64,000 nucleotides of DNA, from the NCBI RefSeq assembly GCF_003123725.1, contig NZ_QETA01000001.1, forward strand, positions 868,001-932,000. The letters run 5' to 3'. Under the pieces are notes generated by a model, which saw only the letters and a list, made by a program, of their open reading frames with translations, had not been told where the DNA came from and made no database searches. Origin of the DNA: Corticimicrobacter populi. GTDB taxonomy: Bacteria; Pseudomonadota; Gammaproteobacteria; Burkholderiales; Burkholderiaceae_B. The translations under genes and the position numbers were made by a program. This document shows, piece by piece, positions 44,629 through 53,788 of this stretch; the first letter of the stretch is position 1, and each line of letters begins with the position of its first letter.

Positions 44629-44647
44629 AACATTGATATTCATTATT
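44629..44647 (+). promoter_or_regulatory. Candidate Fur box upstream of fbpA
   Basis: The 19 bases AACATTGATATTCATTATT match 14 of 19 positions of the Fur consensus GATAATGATAATCATTATC, including the whole TGATA and TCATTAT blocks. The site is 36-54 bases upstream of the fbpA start, where it would overlap the promoter, as expected for iron-repressed uptake genes. Confidence 0.6.
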
Positions 44648-44682
44648 AGACTTGCGTTTTCTCAAGCCACCATCACGGAGAC

Positions 44683-45714
44683 ATGATGATCCCTGCCCGC
44701 CTGCTGTCGCCCACCCTCCTGGCCGCCGTTCTCAGCCTGCCCATCCATGCCGCCAGCGCCGCCGAAGTCAATCTCTATACCACGCGCGAACCTGCGCTGA
44801 TCCAGCCCCTGATCGACAGTTTCACCAGTGAAACGCAGATCAAGGTCAATACCGTCTTCCTCAAGGACGGCCTGCTCGAGCGCGTCAAGGCAGAAGGCGA
44901 CAAATCGCCGGCCGACGTGCTGATGACCGTCGATATCGGTAACCTGCTCGATCTGGTCGAGGGGGGCGTAACACAGCCGATCGAGTCCACTGTATTGCAG
45001 GAAACGATTCCGGCCAACCTGCGCAGTCCCGACAATGACTGGTTCAGCCTGTCCCTGCGCGATCGCGTACTGTATGCCGACAAGGATCTGGACATTACCG
45101 AGTTCAACTATGAAGACCTGGCCGATCCTCGCTGGAAGGGCAAGGTCTGCATCCGTTCCGGACAGCACCCCTACAACACGGCCCTGATCGCGGCCATGAT
45201 CTCGCACCATGGCGAGGCAGCCACCGAAACCTGGCTGCGTGGGGTCAAGGACAACCTGGCCCGCAAGGCCACCGGCGGTGATCGCGACGTGGCGCGCGAC
45301 ATCCTGGGCGGCATCTGCGATATCGGCATCGCCAATGCCTACTACGTCGGCCGCATGAAAAACAGCGAGCCCGGTACCGACAACTACAAGTGGGGCGAAG
45401 CCATCAAAGTGATCCGTCCGACCTTCGAAGGCAGCGGTGGCGGCACGCATGTCAATGTCAGCGGTGCAGCCGTTGCCCGTCATGCCCCCAACAAGGCCGA
45501 GGCCGTGCAGTTGCTGGAATACCTGGTGTCCGACAAGGCTCAACAACTCTACGCAGGTGCCAATTACGAGTATCCGGTCAAAGCCGGCGTCGAACTTGAT
45601 CCTGTCGTCGCCAGCTTCGGTGAACTCCAGGTTGATGCCATCCCCGTCAGCGACATCGCCAAGAATCGCAAGCTCGCCAGCGAACTGGTCGACAAGGTCG
45701 GTTTCAACAACTGA
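44683..45714 (+). CDS. fbpA: Ferric iron ABC transporter substrate-binding protein FbpA
   Basis: A 343-residue periplasmic ferric-binding protein. The signal peptide (MMIPARLLSPTLLAAVLSLPIHAASA) is followed by AEVNLYTTREPALIQPLIDSF. Iron-binding tyrosine segments are visible as IANAYYVGRMKN and GANYEYPVKAG, characteristic of the FbpA/FutA1 class. GGAG lies 2 bases before ATG 44683 and 5 before ATG 44686, so the second methionine may be the real start. It leads fbpABC, and the Fur-like site upstream suggests iron repression. Confidence 0.93.
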   Translation: MMIPARLLSPTLLAAVLSLPIHAASAAEVNLYTTREPALIQPLIDSFTSETQIKVNTVFLKDGLLERVKAEGDKSPADVLMTVDIGNLLDLVEGGVTQPIESTVLQETIPANLRSPDNDWFSLSLRDRVLYADKDLDITEFNYEDLADPRWKGKVCIRSGQHPYNTALIAAMISHHGEAATETWLRGVKDNLARKATGGDRDVARDILGGICDIGIANAYYVGRMKNSEPGTDNYKWGEAIKVIRPTFEGSGGGTHVNVSGAAVARHAPNKAEAVQLLEYLVSDKAQQLYAGANYEYPVKAGVELDPVVASFGELQVDAIPVSDIAKNRKLASELVDKVGFNN

Positions 45715-45715
45715 C

Positions 45716-47365
45716 GTGTCGTTGTCCCGTCTCTTGCGCCACGGGTGGCAACTGCCACCCGTACTGATCGCCGCCTGTGTCCTGATCCCCATTGCCTCGC
45801 TGGCGGCTTCGGCCCTGTCCGGAAGTCCGGCGCACTGGACGCATCTGGCCAGCCACGTGCTGCCCGAGGCACTCTCCAATACGCTGGTCCTGCTATTGGC
45901 CGTAGGTGTGATCGTGACCCTGCTGGGTACCGTTACCGCCTGGCTGGTGACGGCCTATGACTTTCCCGGGCGGCGCATCCTCTCCTGGGCATTGCTGCTG
46001 CCGCTGGCCGTTCCCTCCTACATCATCGCATTCTCCTATGTTGACCTGATGCACCCGTTGGGACCGATACAGGGCACCCTTCGAGCCATCCTGGGCATCG
46101 ACAGTCCGAGAGGACTCAGGCTGCCCGACATCCGTTCGCTGACGGGCTGTATCCTGGTGCTTGGTTTCGTGCTCTATCCCTATGTCTACCTGACGACCCG
46201 GATCATGTTTCAGACCCAGGCCGCCAGTCTCATCGAGGCGGCACGCATGCTCGGTGCCCGGCCACTGACCGTTTTTGCAAGGGTGGCGCTGCCTCTGGCA
46301 CGGCCGGCAATTGCAGTGGGTGTCAGCCTGGCGTTGCTGGAGGCCATGAACGACATCGGTGCTTCCGAGTTTCTGGGTGTCCAGACTGTGACAGTAGCAA
46401 TTTACAGCACCTGGATTTCGCGTTCGGACCTGCCGGGTGCTGCGCAGATTGCACTGGTCATGCTGGTACTCGTGCTGGCGCTCATCATGCTGGAGCGTCA
46501 TGGTCGCCGGCGCCAACGCTTTGCCACGGCACGGCGTGCACAGCCCCTGCGTCCGATACGCCTGGGCCGCAGAGCTGGTCTGCTGGCCCTGCTGGTCTGT
46601 CTGTTGCCGGTCATTCTGGGATTCGTCGCGCCGGCCCTCCATCTGCTGCACGAAACAGTCAAGCGCCTGCAGCACGAGCTTCCTTCGCGACAGTTGTTAG
46701 ACAGTTTCATCAATACCCTGCAAGTCTCGGCTCTGGCAACTGCACTGACCGTTGCCTGCGGACTGCTGGTAGCCTGGGCCGGACGCGGTGCCTGGCGCAG
46801 TGGCGCGGCACCCTCTGCTGGTCTGGCAGGACGCTTTGCCAGCCTTGGCTATGCAATACCCGGCACGGTGCTTGCCATTGGCTTGCTGGCACCGCTGGTC
46901 GCGGTCGATCACGCGCTGTCCGGACTGCTGGGGCAATGGAGCGACCGAGCACCGCAATTGATCCTCATGGGTTCCATGGGCGGCCTGGTTATTGTCTACA
47001 TGCTGCGTTTCATGGCGATTGCCGTAGGTGGTATCGAATCCGGTCTGGAGCGTATTCCCCGATCACTGGACCATGCCGCCGCCACGCTGGGCGAACGCCC
47101 CGGTGGACTGCTGCGTCGCATACACCTGCCGCAGCTCTGGCCCGCGATTGCCGCGGCAGCCCTGCTGGTGTTCGTCGATACCATGAAAGAATTGCCGGCC
47201 ACCCTGCTGCTGCGACCACTCAATTTCGATACGCTGGCCACCTGGCTGTACGCCGAAGCCGCGCGCGGCACGTACGAAGAAGGTGCCATTGCGGCACTCG
47301 GCATCGTGCTGGCCGGTCTGCTGCCCGTTATCCTGCTGGCCAGGGTCAATCGTTCTGCGCCCTAA
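45716..47365 (+). CDS. fbpB: Ferric iron ABC transporter permease FbpB
   Basis: A 549-residue inner-membrane permease with about twelve hydrophobic segments in two homologous halves, as in FbpB and its relatives. EAA-type loops occur in each half: LIEAARMLGARPLTVFARVALPLARP and LERIPRSLDHAAATLGERPGGLLRRIHLPQLWP. The GTG at 45716 follows the fbpA stop by one base and is the natural start; earlier in-frame codons lie within fbpA. fbpC begins 16 bases after its stop. A basic loop (RHGRRRQRFATARRAQ) links the halves. Confidence 0.92.
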   Translation: MSLSRLLRHGWQLPPVLIAACVLIPIASLAASALSGSPAHWTHLASHVLPEALSNTLVLLLAVGVIVTLLGTVTAWLVTAYDFPGRRILSWALLLPLAVPSYIIAFSYVDLMHPLGPIQGTLRAILGIDSPRGLRLPDIRSLTGCILVLGFVLYPYVYLTTRIMFQTQAASLIEAARMLGARPLTVFARVALPLARPAIAVGVSLALLEAMNDIGASEFLGVQTVTVAIYSTWISRSDLPGAAQIALVMLVLVLALIMLERHGRRRQRFATARRAQPLRPIRLGRRAGLLALLVCLLPVILGFVAPALHLLHETVKRLQHELPSRQLLDSFINTLQVSALATALTVACGLLVAWAGRGAWRSGAAPSAGLAGRFASLGYAIPGTVLAIGLLAPLVAVDHALSGLLGQWSDRAPQLILMGSMGGLVIVYMLRFMAIAVGGIESGLERIPRSLDHAAATLGERPGGLLRRIHLPQLWPAIAAAALLVFVDTMKELPATLLLRPLNFDTLATWLYAEAARGTYEEGAIAALGIVLAGLLPVILLARVNRSAP

Positions 47366-47381
47366 ACACGATCCTCTTCTC

Positions 47382-48218
47382 ATGCCTTCCTATCTCACTC
47401 TTGAACACCTGCATCTGGCTTATCCCAATGGACGGTCACGCTGGCACAGTGTGGTACATGATCTGGATCTGAGTCTCGAACCAGGGGAAATTGCCAGCCT
47501 GCTGGGTGAATCCGGCTGCGGCAAGACCACCATTCTGCGTGCCGTGGCAGGGCTCGACATGCCACGCTCGGGACGCATCGTGCTCGATGGACAGGAACTG
47601 GCAGGTGACGGCTGCTTCGTTCCGCCAGAACAGCGCCGCATCGGTATGATGTTTCAGGACTATGCCCTGTTTCCCCATCTGGACATCCGGGCCAATATTG
47701 GTTTTGGTATCCGACGTCTGCCGGCCGCACAGCGCGCCGACAGGATTGCGGAAATGGCCCGACTCGTCGGGCTTGAGCACAGTCTGGACAAATACCCGCA
47801 CGAGCTGTCCGGCGGGCAGCAGCAACGCATTGCACTGGCTCGCGCCATGGCGCCCAGCCCTCGCCTGCTGTTGCTGGACGAACCCTTTTCCAGTCTCGAT
47901 ATTCATACCCGGGAACGCCTGGCCTTCGAAGTACGCGACATTCTCAAGGAAACCGGTACTACTGCCCTGCTTGTGACGCACAGCCAGGCCGAGGCCTTCG
48001 CCATTTCTGATTCAGTCGGACTGATGCATGAAGGCAGGATTGTGCAGTGGGACACCCCCTACGGATTGCACCACCACCCTGCCAGTGATTATGTCAGGCG
48101 CTTCATACGCCATGGTGATGCCCTGGAAGACCGGCGCAACGAAATCTTCCGTCGCGCCCGCCCTGACACTGCCGTACGAGAAAGTGCCAACTCAATTCTG
48201 TCGTCTGTGGACTCCTAG
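47382..48218 (+). CDS. fbpC: Ferric iron ABC transporter ATP-binding protein FbpC (short form)
   Basis: A 278-residue ATPase. Walker A is LLGESGCGKTTILRAVAG, the Q-loop is in MMFQDYALFPHLDIRANI, the signature is LSGGQQQRIALARAMA, Walker B is LLLLDEPFSSLDIHTRERL, and the H-loop is LLVTHSQAEAFAISD. Typical FbpC proteins are about 340-350 residues with a C-terminal regulatory domain; this one ends soon after the ATPase domain, and the last 40 residues are not recognisable as that domain. The nucleotide-binding core is complete, so transport activity is expected. Confidence 0.88.
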   Translation: MPSYLTLEHLHLAYPNGRSRWHSVVHDLDLSLEPGEIASLLGESGCGKTTILRAVAGLDMPRSGRIVLDGQELAGDGCFVPPEQRRIGMMFQDYALFPHLDIRANIGFGIRRLPAAQRADRIAEMARLVGLEHSLDKYPHELSGGQQQRIALARAMAPSPRLLLLDEPFSSLDIHTRERLAFEVRDILKETGTTALLVTHSQAEAFAISDSVGLMHEGRIVQWDTPYGLHHHPASDYVRRFIRHGDALEDRRNEIFRRARPDTAVRESANSILSSVDS

Positions 48219-48257
48219 CCACCGACGAGCATACATATTCCTACTGGCCAGCCACAC

Positions 48258-49790
48258 TCATTCCATATCCAGCTCACGCAACTTGCGTGTGATGGTGTTG
48301 CGTCCCAGCCCCAGCCGGCTGGCCGCCTCGACGCGGCGATTGCGGCAATGCTCGAGCCCGGCCGCCAGCACCAGACGCTCGAACTCTCGCGTCATGCTCT
48401 GCATGACAGCAGGCTCACCGCGTTGCAGCCGTGCGCGCGCCTCCTGGCTCACCATCTCATGCCAGTCCGGCAGGCCATTCACGCTGCGGATGGCTTCACG
48501 CACCATATCGGCACGTCCGGACAGCCCCCCGCCAGCCTGTGAAGACACAGGACTGTCAACGATCTGTCCAGGCAGAATCGACAGACTGCTGCGCACTTCC
48601 GGCGGCAGGTCATGCACTTCCACGATCTGCCCTGGTGCCATCACGGTCAGCCAATGGCAGAAATTCTCGAGCTGGCGCACATTGCCCGGAAACGGGTAGG
48701 CGCACATTGCTTCCATCGCTGCCGGACTGAGCTGGCGTACCGGCACGCCCAGCGTACGTGCACTGATGGCCAGGAAATGTGCCGTTAGTTCGGGAATATC
48801 CTCGGCGCGTTCGCGCAGCGGCGGCAGGCGCAGCCGGATGACGTTCAGTCGATGGAACAGGTCTTCACGGAACTTGCCCTCGGCGACGCGTGTTTCCAGC
48901 GGCTGGTGCGTAGCTGCGACGATGCGGACATCGACCTGTACCGGCTGGGTACCGCCGATCCGGTAGAAACTGCCTTCAGACAGCACCCGCAACAGGCGAG
49001 TCTGCAGTTCCAGCGGCATGTCGCCGATTTCATCGAGGAACAGCGTACCGCCATCGGCCTCCTCGAAACGGCCGCGACGCAAAGAGTTGGCCCCCGTAAA
49101 GGCTCCGCGTTCATGGCCGAACAGTTCGGCCTCCAGCAGATCACGCGGGATAGCTGCCGTATTCAGAGCGATGAAAGGCCGCCCGGACCGTGCGCCATGT
49201 CCATGCAGGGCACGCGCCACCAATTCCTTGCCGGTACCGGATTCACCCGTGATGAGCACACTGGCACGCGACGGAGCCAGGCGTCCGATGGCGCGAAACA
49301 CTTCCTGCATTGCAGGTGCCTTGCCCAGCAGAAATGTACCGGAAACGTTACCGGCATCGCCGGACTCGGCACTGTCGTTCGGGTTGCTGCCGTCTTCGGC
49401 GTCCTGGTGATTGAGAGCTGCCTCGTTCAGTGCGCGACGGATCAGTGCTACAGCCTCGTTGACATCAAACGGCTTGGCCAGGTAATCGAAAGCACCGCCC
49501 TGGAATGCCGCCACCGTGCTGTCCAGGTCGGTATAAGCCGTCATGATGATGACAGGCAGGTCGGGATATTCCCGCTTGAGGCGTTCCAGCAGATTCAGTC
49601 CCGACTCTCCGGGCATCCGAATATCTGAAATCAGCGCGCCGGGATGGTCGTGGCCTGGCAGTTCTGCCAGGGCCTTGAGCACCGATGCCGCATCTGAAAA
49701 GCTGCGGGACTCGATACCGGCCCGCATCAGGGATTTTTCCAGCACCCATCGGATAGCCTGGTCATCATCCACGATCCATACAGTATTCAT
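48258..49790 (-). CDS. ntrC: Nitrogen regulation response regulator NtrC
   Basis: NtrC activates sigma-54 promoters under nitrogen limitation. The 510-residue protein has a receiver domain with phospho-acceptor D56 in LISDIRMPG. A sigma-54-interacting AAA+ domain follows with GESGTGKELVARALH (Walker A), GAFTGA and LDEIGDMPLELQTRLLRVL (Walker B region). The C-terminal Fis-type helix-turn-helix is EAASRLGLGRNTITRKLRELDME. The linker between receiver and AAA+ domain contains a short N/D/S-rich stretch. It overlaps ntrB by four bases. Upstream genes ntrB and glnA complete the nitrogen control set. Confidence 0.96.
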   Translation of the reverse strand: MNTVWIVDDDQAIRWVLEKSLMRAGIESRSFSDAASVLKALAELPGHDHPGALISDIRMPGESGLNLLERLKREYPDLPVIIMTAYTDLDSTVAAFQGGAFDYLAKPFDVNEAVALIRRALNEAALNHQDAEDGSNPNDSAESGDAGNVSGTFLLGKAPAMQEVFRAIGRLAPSRASVLITGESGTGKELVARALHGHGARSGRPFIALNTAAIPRDLLEAELFGHERGAFTGANSLRRGRFEEADGGTLFLDEIGDMPLELQTRLLRVLSEGSFYRIGGTQPVQVDVRIVAATHQPLETRVAEGKFREDLFHRLNVIRLRLPPLRERAEDIPELTAHFLAISARTLGVPVRQLSPAAMEAMCAYPFPGNVRQLENFCHWLTVMAPGQIVEVHDLPPEVRSSLSILPGQIVDSPVSSQAGGGLSGRADMVREAIRSVNGLPDWHEMVSQEARARLQRGEPAVMQSMTREFERLVLAAGLEHCRNRRVEAASRLGLGRNTITRKLRELDME

Positions 49791-50839
49791 GGCCGCTCCA
49801 TGGGTAAAAGTATTCTGAATTCGGTGTGCCCCGGTTCGGATTCGAACTCGACCACACCGCCATGTTGCTGCACAAAGTCCTGCGCCAGATTCAGGCCCAG
49901 GCCGGTACCGCTGGCGCGCCCTGTCACCAGGGGATGAAATACGCGCTCCTGGATTTCAGGCGGCACGCCGGGGCCGTTATCAATGACAGACACCACCAGG
50001 ACCAGCCGATGTCGACGATCCATCAGTACCTGCTGACGAGCCACGCGGGTACGCAATGTGATCAGGCCGCCAGGTGGCTCCTGTTCGCACAGGACCTGTG
50101 CCGCATTGCGGATCACGTTGAGCAGCACCTGCATCAGCCGTGCACCATCCCCGGGAAAATCGGGGATCGATGCATCGTAATCACGCCGGATATCCAGCCC
50201 GTACTGGCTGAACTCGGCACGCACCAGCATGGCCGCCTTCTCGCACAGCTCGTGAATGTTGAGCATGGCAAAGTGCAGAGGCGCACGCTGCGGTGCCAGC
50301 AGCCGGTCCACCAGGGATTGCAGCCGATCAGCCTCCGAAATGATGACCTGCGTGTATTCCTTGAGCTGACGATCATCCAGCTCGGCTTCCAGCAACTGCG
50401 CGGCACCTCGCACGCCGCCCAGCGGATTCTTGACTTCATGCGCGAGATTTCGCAGCAATTCGCGACTGCTGCCGGCCTGTTCATACATCTGCTGGTTGCG
50501 TTCGGCCAGCAGTTGTTGCTCGATTTCCCGCAATTCGAGCATGACGGGCCAGGGTTGTTCATAGAGTGCCACGATGGACGCGAACACCGGCGTCGTTTCA
50601 TGCCCCTTACGCAGATTGAAGAGCTGGCGCCGGTCAATGAATTGACCGGCGCATGCTTCTTTTAGTGATGCGTCCAGCTCGGCGCTTTCCATTACCAAAG
50701 AGGTGCAGGCTACGCCTTGCAGGACTTTACGCGAACGACCCAGCAGGTTCTCTGCCGCGCCGTTGGCGTACTGGATGTCCCCTTGAGCATCGACCAGCAG
50801 GATCGATGTGGCGAGCAGATCAAACGCATCCAGGTTCAT
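49787..50839 (-). CDS. ntrB: Nitrogen regulation sensor histidine kinase NtrB
   Basis: NtrB phosphorylates NtrC when nitrogen is scarce and dephosphorylates it with PII when nitrogen is plentiful. The 350-residue protein has an N-terminal PAS-type domain (FDLLATSILLVDAQGDIQYANGAAENLLG). The phosphorylated histidine is H134 in NLAHEVKNPLGG. The ATP-binding domain has N-box VLLNVIRNAAQVLC, VIDNGPGVPPEIQERVF and GTGLGLNLAQDFVQQHGG. ATG 50839 is chosen because GGAG lies 7 bases upstream; a longer frame would run into glnA. It follows glnA by 34 bases. Confidence 0.94.
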   Translation of the reverse strand: MNLDAFDLLATSILLVDAQGDIQYANGAAENLLGRSRKVLQGVACTSLVMESAELDASLKEACAGQFIDRRQLFNLRKGHETTPVFASIVALYEQPWPVMLELREIEQQLLAERNQQMYEQAGSSRELLRNLAHEVKNPLGGVRGAAQLLEAELDDRQLKEYTQVIISEADRLQSLVDRLLAPQRAPLHFAMLNIHELCEKAAMLVRAEFSQYGLDIRRDYDASIPDFPGDGARLMQVLLNVIRNAAQVLCEQEPPGGLITLRTRVARQQVLMDRRHRLVLVVSVIDNGPGVPPEIQERVFHPLVTGRASGTGLGLNLAQDFVQQHGGVVEFESEPGHTEFRILLPMERP

Positions 50840-50873
50840 TTGATCGCTCCAGGTCATGGTTGTAATGCGTGGA

Positions 50874-52286
50874 TCAGTTGCTGTAGTACAGGTCGAACTC
50901 AACAGGATGCGGCGTCATGCGCAGGCGCGTGACTTCGTCCATCTTGAGGGCGATGTAGGCATCGATCGCGTCGTTGCTGAACACACCGCCACGGGTCAGG
51001 AACTCGCGGTCCTTGTCGAGCGCGGCCAGTGCTTCTTCCAGCGAAGCGCACACGGTCGGAATCTTGGCATCCTCTTCCGGCGGCAGGTCGTACAGGTTCT
51101 TGTCGGCCGGATCGCCGGGGTGGATCTTGTTCTGCACACCGTCCAGGCCGGCCATCATCAGGGCCGAGAATGCCAGGTAGGGATTGGCCAGAGGGTCCGG
51201 GAAACGGGCTTCGATACGACGGGCCTTGGGGCTGTCCACGTAAGGAATGCGGATCGAGGCCGAACGGTTGCGTGCCGAGTAGGCCAGCTTGACCGGCGCT
51301 TCGAAGCCGGGCACCAGACGTTTGTAGGAGTTGGTGCCGGGATTGGTGATGGCATTCAGTGCGCGGGCGTGCTTGATGATACCGCCGATGTAGTACAGCG
51401 CGAACTCGGACAGACCGGCGTAAACATTGCCGGCAAACAGGTTCTGACCGTCCTTCCAGATCGACTGGTGCACGTGCATGCCGGAACCGTTGTCACCAAG
51501 GATGGGCTTGGGCATGAAAGTCACGGTCTTGCCATAGGCGGCTGCGACGTTCCAGATCGTGTATTTCATGATCTGGTTCCAGTCGGCGCGCTCGACCAGC
51601 GTGCTGAACTTGGTGCCGATTTCACATTGGCCGGGACCTGCCACTTCGTGGTGATGGATTTCGACCGGTACACCCTGCTGCTCCAGCAGGATGCTCATTT
51701 CGGAGCGCAGATCCTGGAACGAATCGGTAGGCGGAACGGGGAAGTAGCCGCCTTTGACGCGGGGACGATGGCCCATGTTGCCACCGGGATAATCAGTACC
51801 CGTGGACCAGGAACCTTCTTCGGAACGGATCTTGACGAAGCTGCCGGACGGATTGCTGTCCCAGGTCACACCATCGAAGACGAAGAACTCGGGCTCGGGA
51901 CCGAAGAACGCCGTGTCGCCGATGCCGGTCGACTTCAGATAGGCTTCGGCGCGCTTGGCCAGCGAACGGGGGTCGCGATCATAGCCCTGCATGTTCGAAG
52001 GTTCGATCACGTCGCAGGTCAGGATCAGCGTGGTTTCTTCACGGAACGGATCCAGGCGGGCGGTACTCAGGTCGGGCGAAAGCATCATGTCGGATGCTTC
52101 GATACCCTTCCAGCCGTGAATCGAAGAACCGTCGAAAGCCTGCCCGCTTTCGAGCTTGCCCTCATCGATTTCGCCGGTGGGAACGGTCACGTGGTGCTCG
52201 CGGCCGATGGTATCGGTGAAGCGGAAATCGACGAACTTGACTTCATGCGTCTCGATTTGCTTCAGAACGTCTTGAGTGGTCGCCAT
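50874..52286 (-). CDS. glnA: Glutamine synthetase, type I
   Basis: GlnA makes glutamine from glutamate, ammonia and ATP. The 470-residue protein has the expected length and motifs: [15 protein letters not shown] near the start, GSGMHVHQS and [18 protein letters not shown] in the active site, and [10 protein letters not shown]. The tyrosine in [10 protein letters not shown], near residue 400, matches the adenylylation site used for covalent control. Transcription is predicted from a sigma-54 promoter with two NtrC sites upstream. ntrB and ntrC follow on the same strand, forming glnA-ntrB-ntrC. Confidence 0.97.
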   Translation of the reverse strand: MATTQDVLKQIETHEVKFVDFRFTDTIGREHHVTVPTGEIDEGKLESGQAFDGSSIHGWKGIEASDMMLSPDLSTARLDPFREETTLILTCDVIEPSNMQGYDRDPRSLAKRAEAYLKSTGIGDTAFFGPEPEFFVFDGVTWDSNPSGSFVKIRSEEGSWSTGTDYPGGNMGHRPRVKGGYFPVPPTDSFQDLRSEMSILLEQQGVPVEIHHHEVAGPGQCEIGTKFSTLVERADWNQIMKYTIWNVAAAYGKTVTFMPKPILGDNGSGMHVHQSIWKDGQNLFAGNVYAGLSEFALYYIGGIIKHARALNAITNPGTNSYKRLVPGFEAPVKLAYSARNRSASIRIPYVDSPKARRIEARFPDPLANPYLAFSALMMAGLDGVQNKIHPGDPADKNLYDLPPEEDAKIPTVCASLEEALAALDKDREFLTRGGVFSNDAIDAYIALKMDEVTRLRMTPHPVEFDLYYSN

Positions 52287-52392
52287 GATAGCTCCATAAA
52301 GAAAATAGCGATTCGGATGTGAGATGGCAGGTCGCCTTCTACCTTATGCTCCGGCTGGAACATGCTGCTTCAGCGCCCAGGCACAGATTATC

Positions 52393-52410
52393 AAGCAAAA
52401 AGCGTGCCAA
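52393..52410 (-). promoter_or_regulatory. Sigma-54 promoter of glnA
   Basis: On the minus strand the bases 52410-52393 read TTGGCACGCTTTTTGCTT. This matches the sigma-54 consensus: -24 TGGCACG, four bases, -12 TTGC with correct spacing. Transcription would start near 52384, leaving a leader of about 98 bases before glnA. Confidence 0.9.
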
Positions 52411-52503
52411 CATGAAAGAACGGAGAATATGCATCAAACCGGGCGTTTTTATGACCACGACGGGGTTGTCTGCACCATCTGCATGCGCCAGCACCAAATA
52501 AAA

Positions 52504-52518
52504 GCACCATAATGGTGC
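52504..52518. promoter_or_regulatory. NtrC-binding dyad 1 upstream of glnA
   Basis: GCACCAT and ATGGTGC surround a single central A, a perfect palindrome that matches the NtrC recognition pattern (GCAC...GTGC). Its centre is about 127 bases upstream of the predicted glnA transcription start, a normal enhancer distance. Confidence 0.82.
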
Positions 52519-52532
52519 CGCAAGCACAGGCA

Positions 52533-52547
52533 GCACCATATTAGTGC
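52533..52547. promoter_or_regulatory. NtrC-binding dyad 2 upstream of glnA
   Basis: GCACCATATTAGTGC differs from a perfect dyad by one base. It lies 29 bases from the first site (centre to centre), close to three helical turns, so two NtrC dimers could bind on the same face. It ends 11 bases from the end of hemW. Confidence 0.75.
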
Positions 52548-52558
52548 AACACTGCAGA

Positions 52559-53788
52559 TCAGGCCAGAAAGATTTCCTGCAAATCGTTCAGGAAGCGCCA
52601 TCCCAGCGGTGTCGCCATCAGTCGGGTCGGATCCGCGTCCAGCAATCCCTTGCGCGTAGCCTCTTCCATCATCCTGGCGATGTCGGCCAGGGGAATGCCG
52701 GTACGCTCCTCGAACCAGGCGACAGGCACGCCGCGACGCAGACGCAATGCATTGAGCATGAACTCGAAAGGCAGTTCGTCCAGTGCCGGCTGGCGTGTTT
52801 CGGCAATATGACCACCCTGCCCTGCCAAAGCGGCATCGATCCAGCTCTGTGGCTGCTTCAGGCGTGCCTGACGCACGATACGGTCATGGAAGGTCAATTT
52901 GCCATGCGCGCCCGGGCCGATGCCAAGATAGTCGCCAAATTCCCAATAGTTGCGGTTGTGCAGACACTGCTGGCCCGGCCGTGCATAGGCAGAGATTTCA
53001 TAGCGTTCGAAACCGGCCTGTGCCATGCGCGACTCCAGCATTTCCTGCATGCCGGCGGCACTGTCCTCGTCGGGCAGCACCGGCGGGTACTTGGCAAATA
53101 CGGTATTGGGTTCCAGTGTCAGGTGGTACAGCGACAGGTGTGATACCCCGCTGCTCAGGGCCGTTTCAAGATCAGCTTGGCACTGTGCCTCACTCTGCCC
53201 CGGCAAGGCGTACATCAGGTCCAGATTGACGCGACCGACCGATCGCAGGGCAATCTCGATCGCCGCCCGTGCCTGGGCACTGTCGTGCACGCGGCCCAGG
53301 GCCTGCAAGTGGGCGTCATTGAAACTCTGAATACCCAGCGAAATGCGGTTGACGCCGGAGGCCGCATAGGCGGCAAAGCGTGCCGCTTCAACCGTGCCCG
53401 GATTGGCCTCCATCGTGATTTCGGCATCCGGCAACAGGTTCAGACGCGCACGCACCATAGCCAGTATGCGATCCAGTGCCTGTGCAGACAGCAGGCTGGG
53501 CGTACCGCCGCCGATAAAGACGGAAATGACCTGGCGGCCCCAGATATCAGGCAGCGCCCCTTCCAGGTCGGCCTGCAGCGCCTGCAGATACGCCTCCTCG
53601 GGTAAATCTGCACCAGCCTGATGCGAGTTGAAGTCACAATAGGGACATTTGCGCACGCACCAGGGGACATGGATGTACAGAGACAACGGCGGCAGACTGC
53701 GCATCTGCAGCCTGCCCTGGTGCGAGCCGGCATGCGCCGACGCCATGCGCGTCAGCGGAATCACGCGCATGGCCTGTGAGTGGCTCAT
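52559..53788 (-). CDS. hemW: Heme chaperone HemW (HemN-like radical SAM protein)
   Basis: HemW is a radical-SAM-fold protein that binds heme and delivers it to respiratory enzymes; it was formerly annotated as anaerobic coproporphyrinogen oxidase. The 409-residue product carries the cluster motif in SLYIHVPWCVRKCPYCDFNSH (CxxxCxxC). IGGGTPSLLSAQAL and the C-terminal HemN domain (MLNALRLRRGVPVAWFEERTG) follow. True HemN has a further N-terminal part that is absent here. The ATG at 53788 overlaps the rdgB stop by four bases. Confidence 0.93.
   Translation of the reverse strand: MSHSQAMRVIPLTRMASAHAGSHQGRLQMRSLPPLSLYIHVPWCVRKCPYCDFNSHQAGADLPEEAYLQALQADLEGALPDIWGRQVISVFIGGGTPSLLSAQALDRILAMVRARLNLLPDAEITMEANPGTVEAARFAAYAASGVNRISLGIQSFNDAHLQALGRVHDSAQARAAIEIALRSVGRVNLDLMYALPGQSEAQCQADLETALSSGVSHLSLYHLTLEPNTVFAKYPPVLPDEDSAAGMQEMLESRMAQAGFERYEISAYARPGQQCLHNRNYWEFGDYLGIGPGAHGKLTFHDRIVRQARLKQPQSWIDAALAGQGGHIAETRQPALDELPFEFMLNALRLRRGVPVAWFEERTGIPLADIARMMEEATRKGLLDADPTRLMATPLGWRFLNDLQEIFLA

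Noticed and set aside
44662-45879. A 405-residue open frame antisense to fbpA
   Set aside because: FbpA has a signal peptide and iron-binding tyrosine segments on the plus strand; the antisense frame covers both fbpA and part of fbpB.
50856-52322. A 488-residue open frame on the plus strand, antisense to glnA
   Set aside because: glnA covers the same bases with full family motifs. The antisense frame would contain the glnA-ntrB boundary and has no motif.
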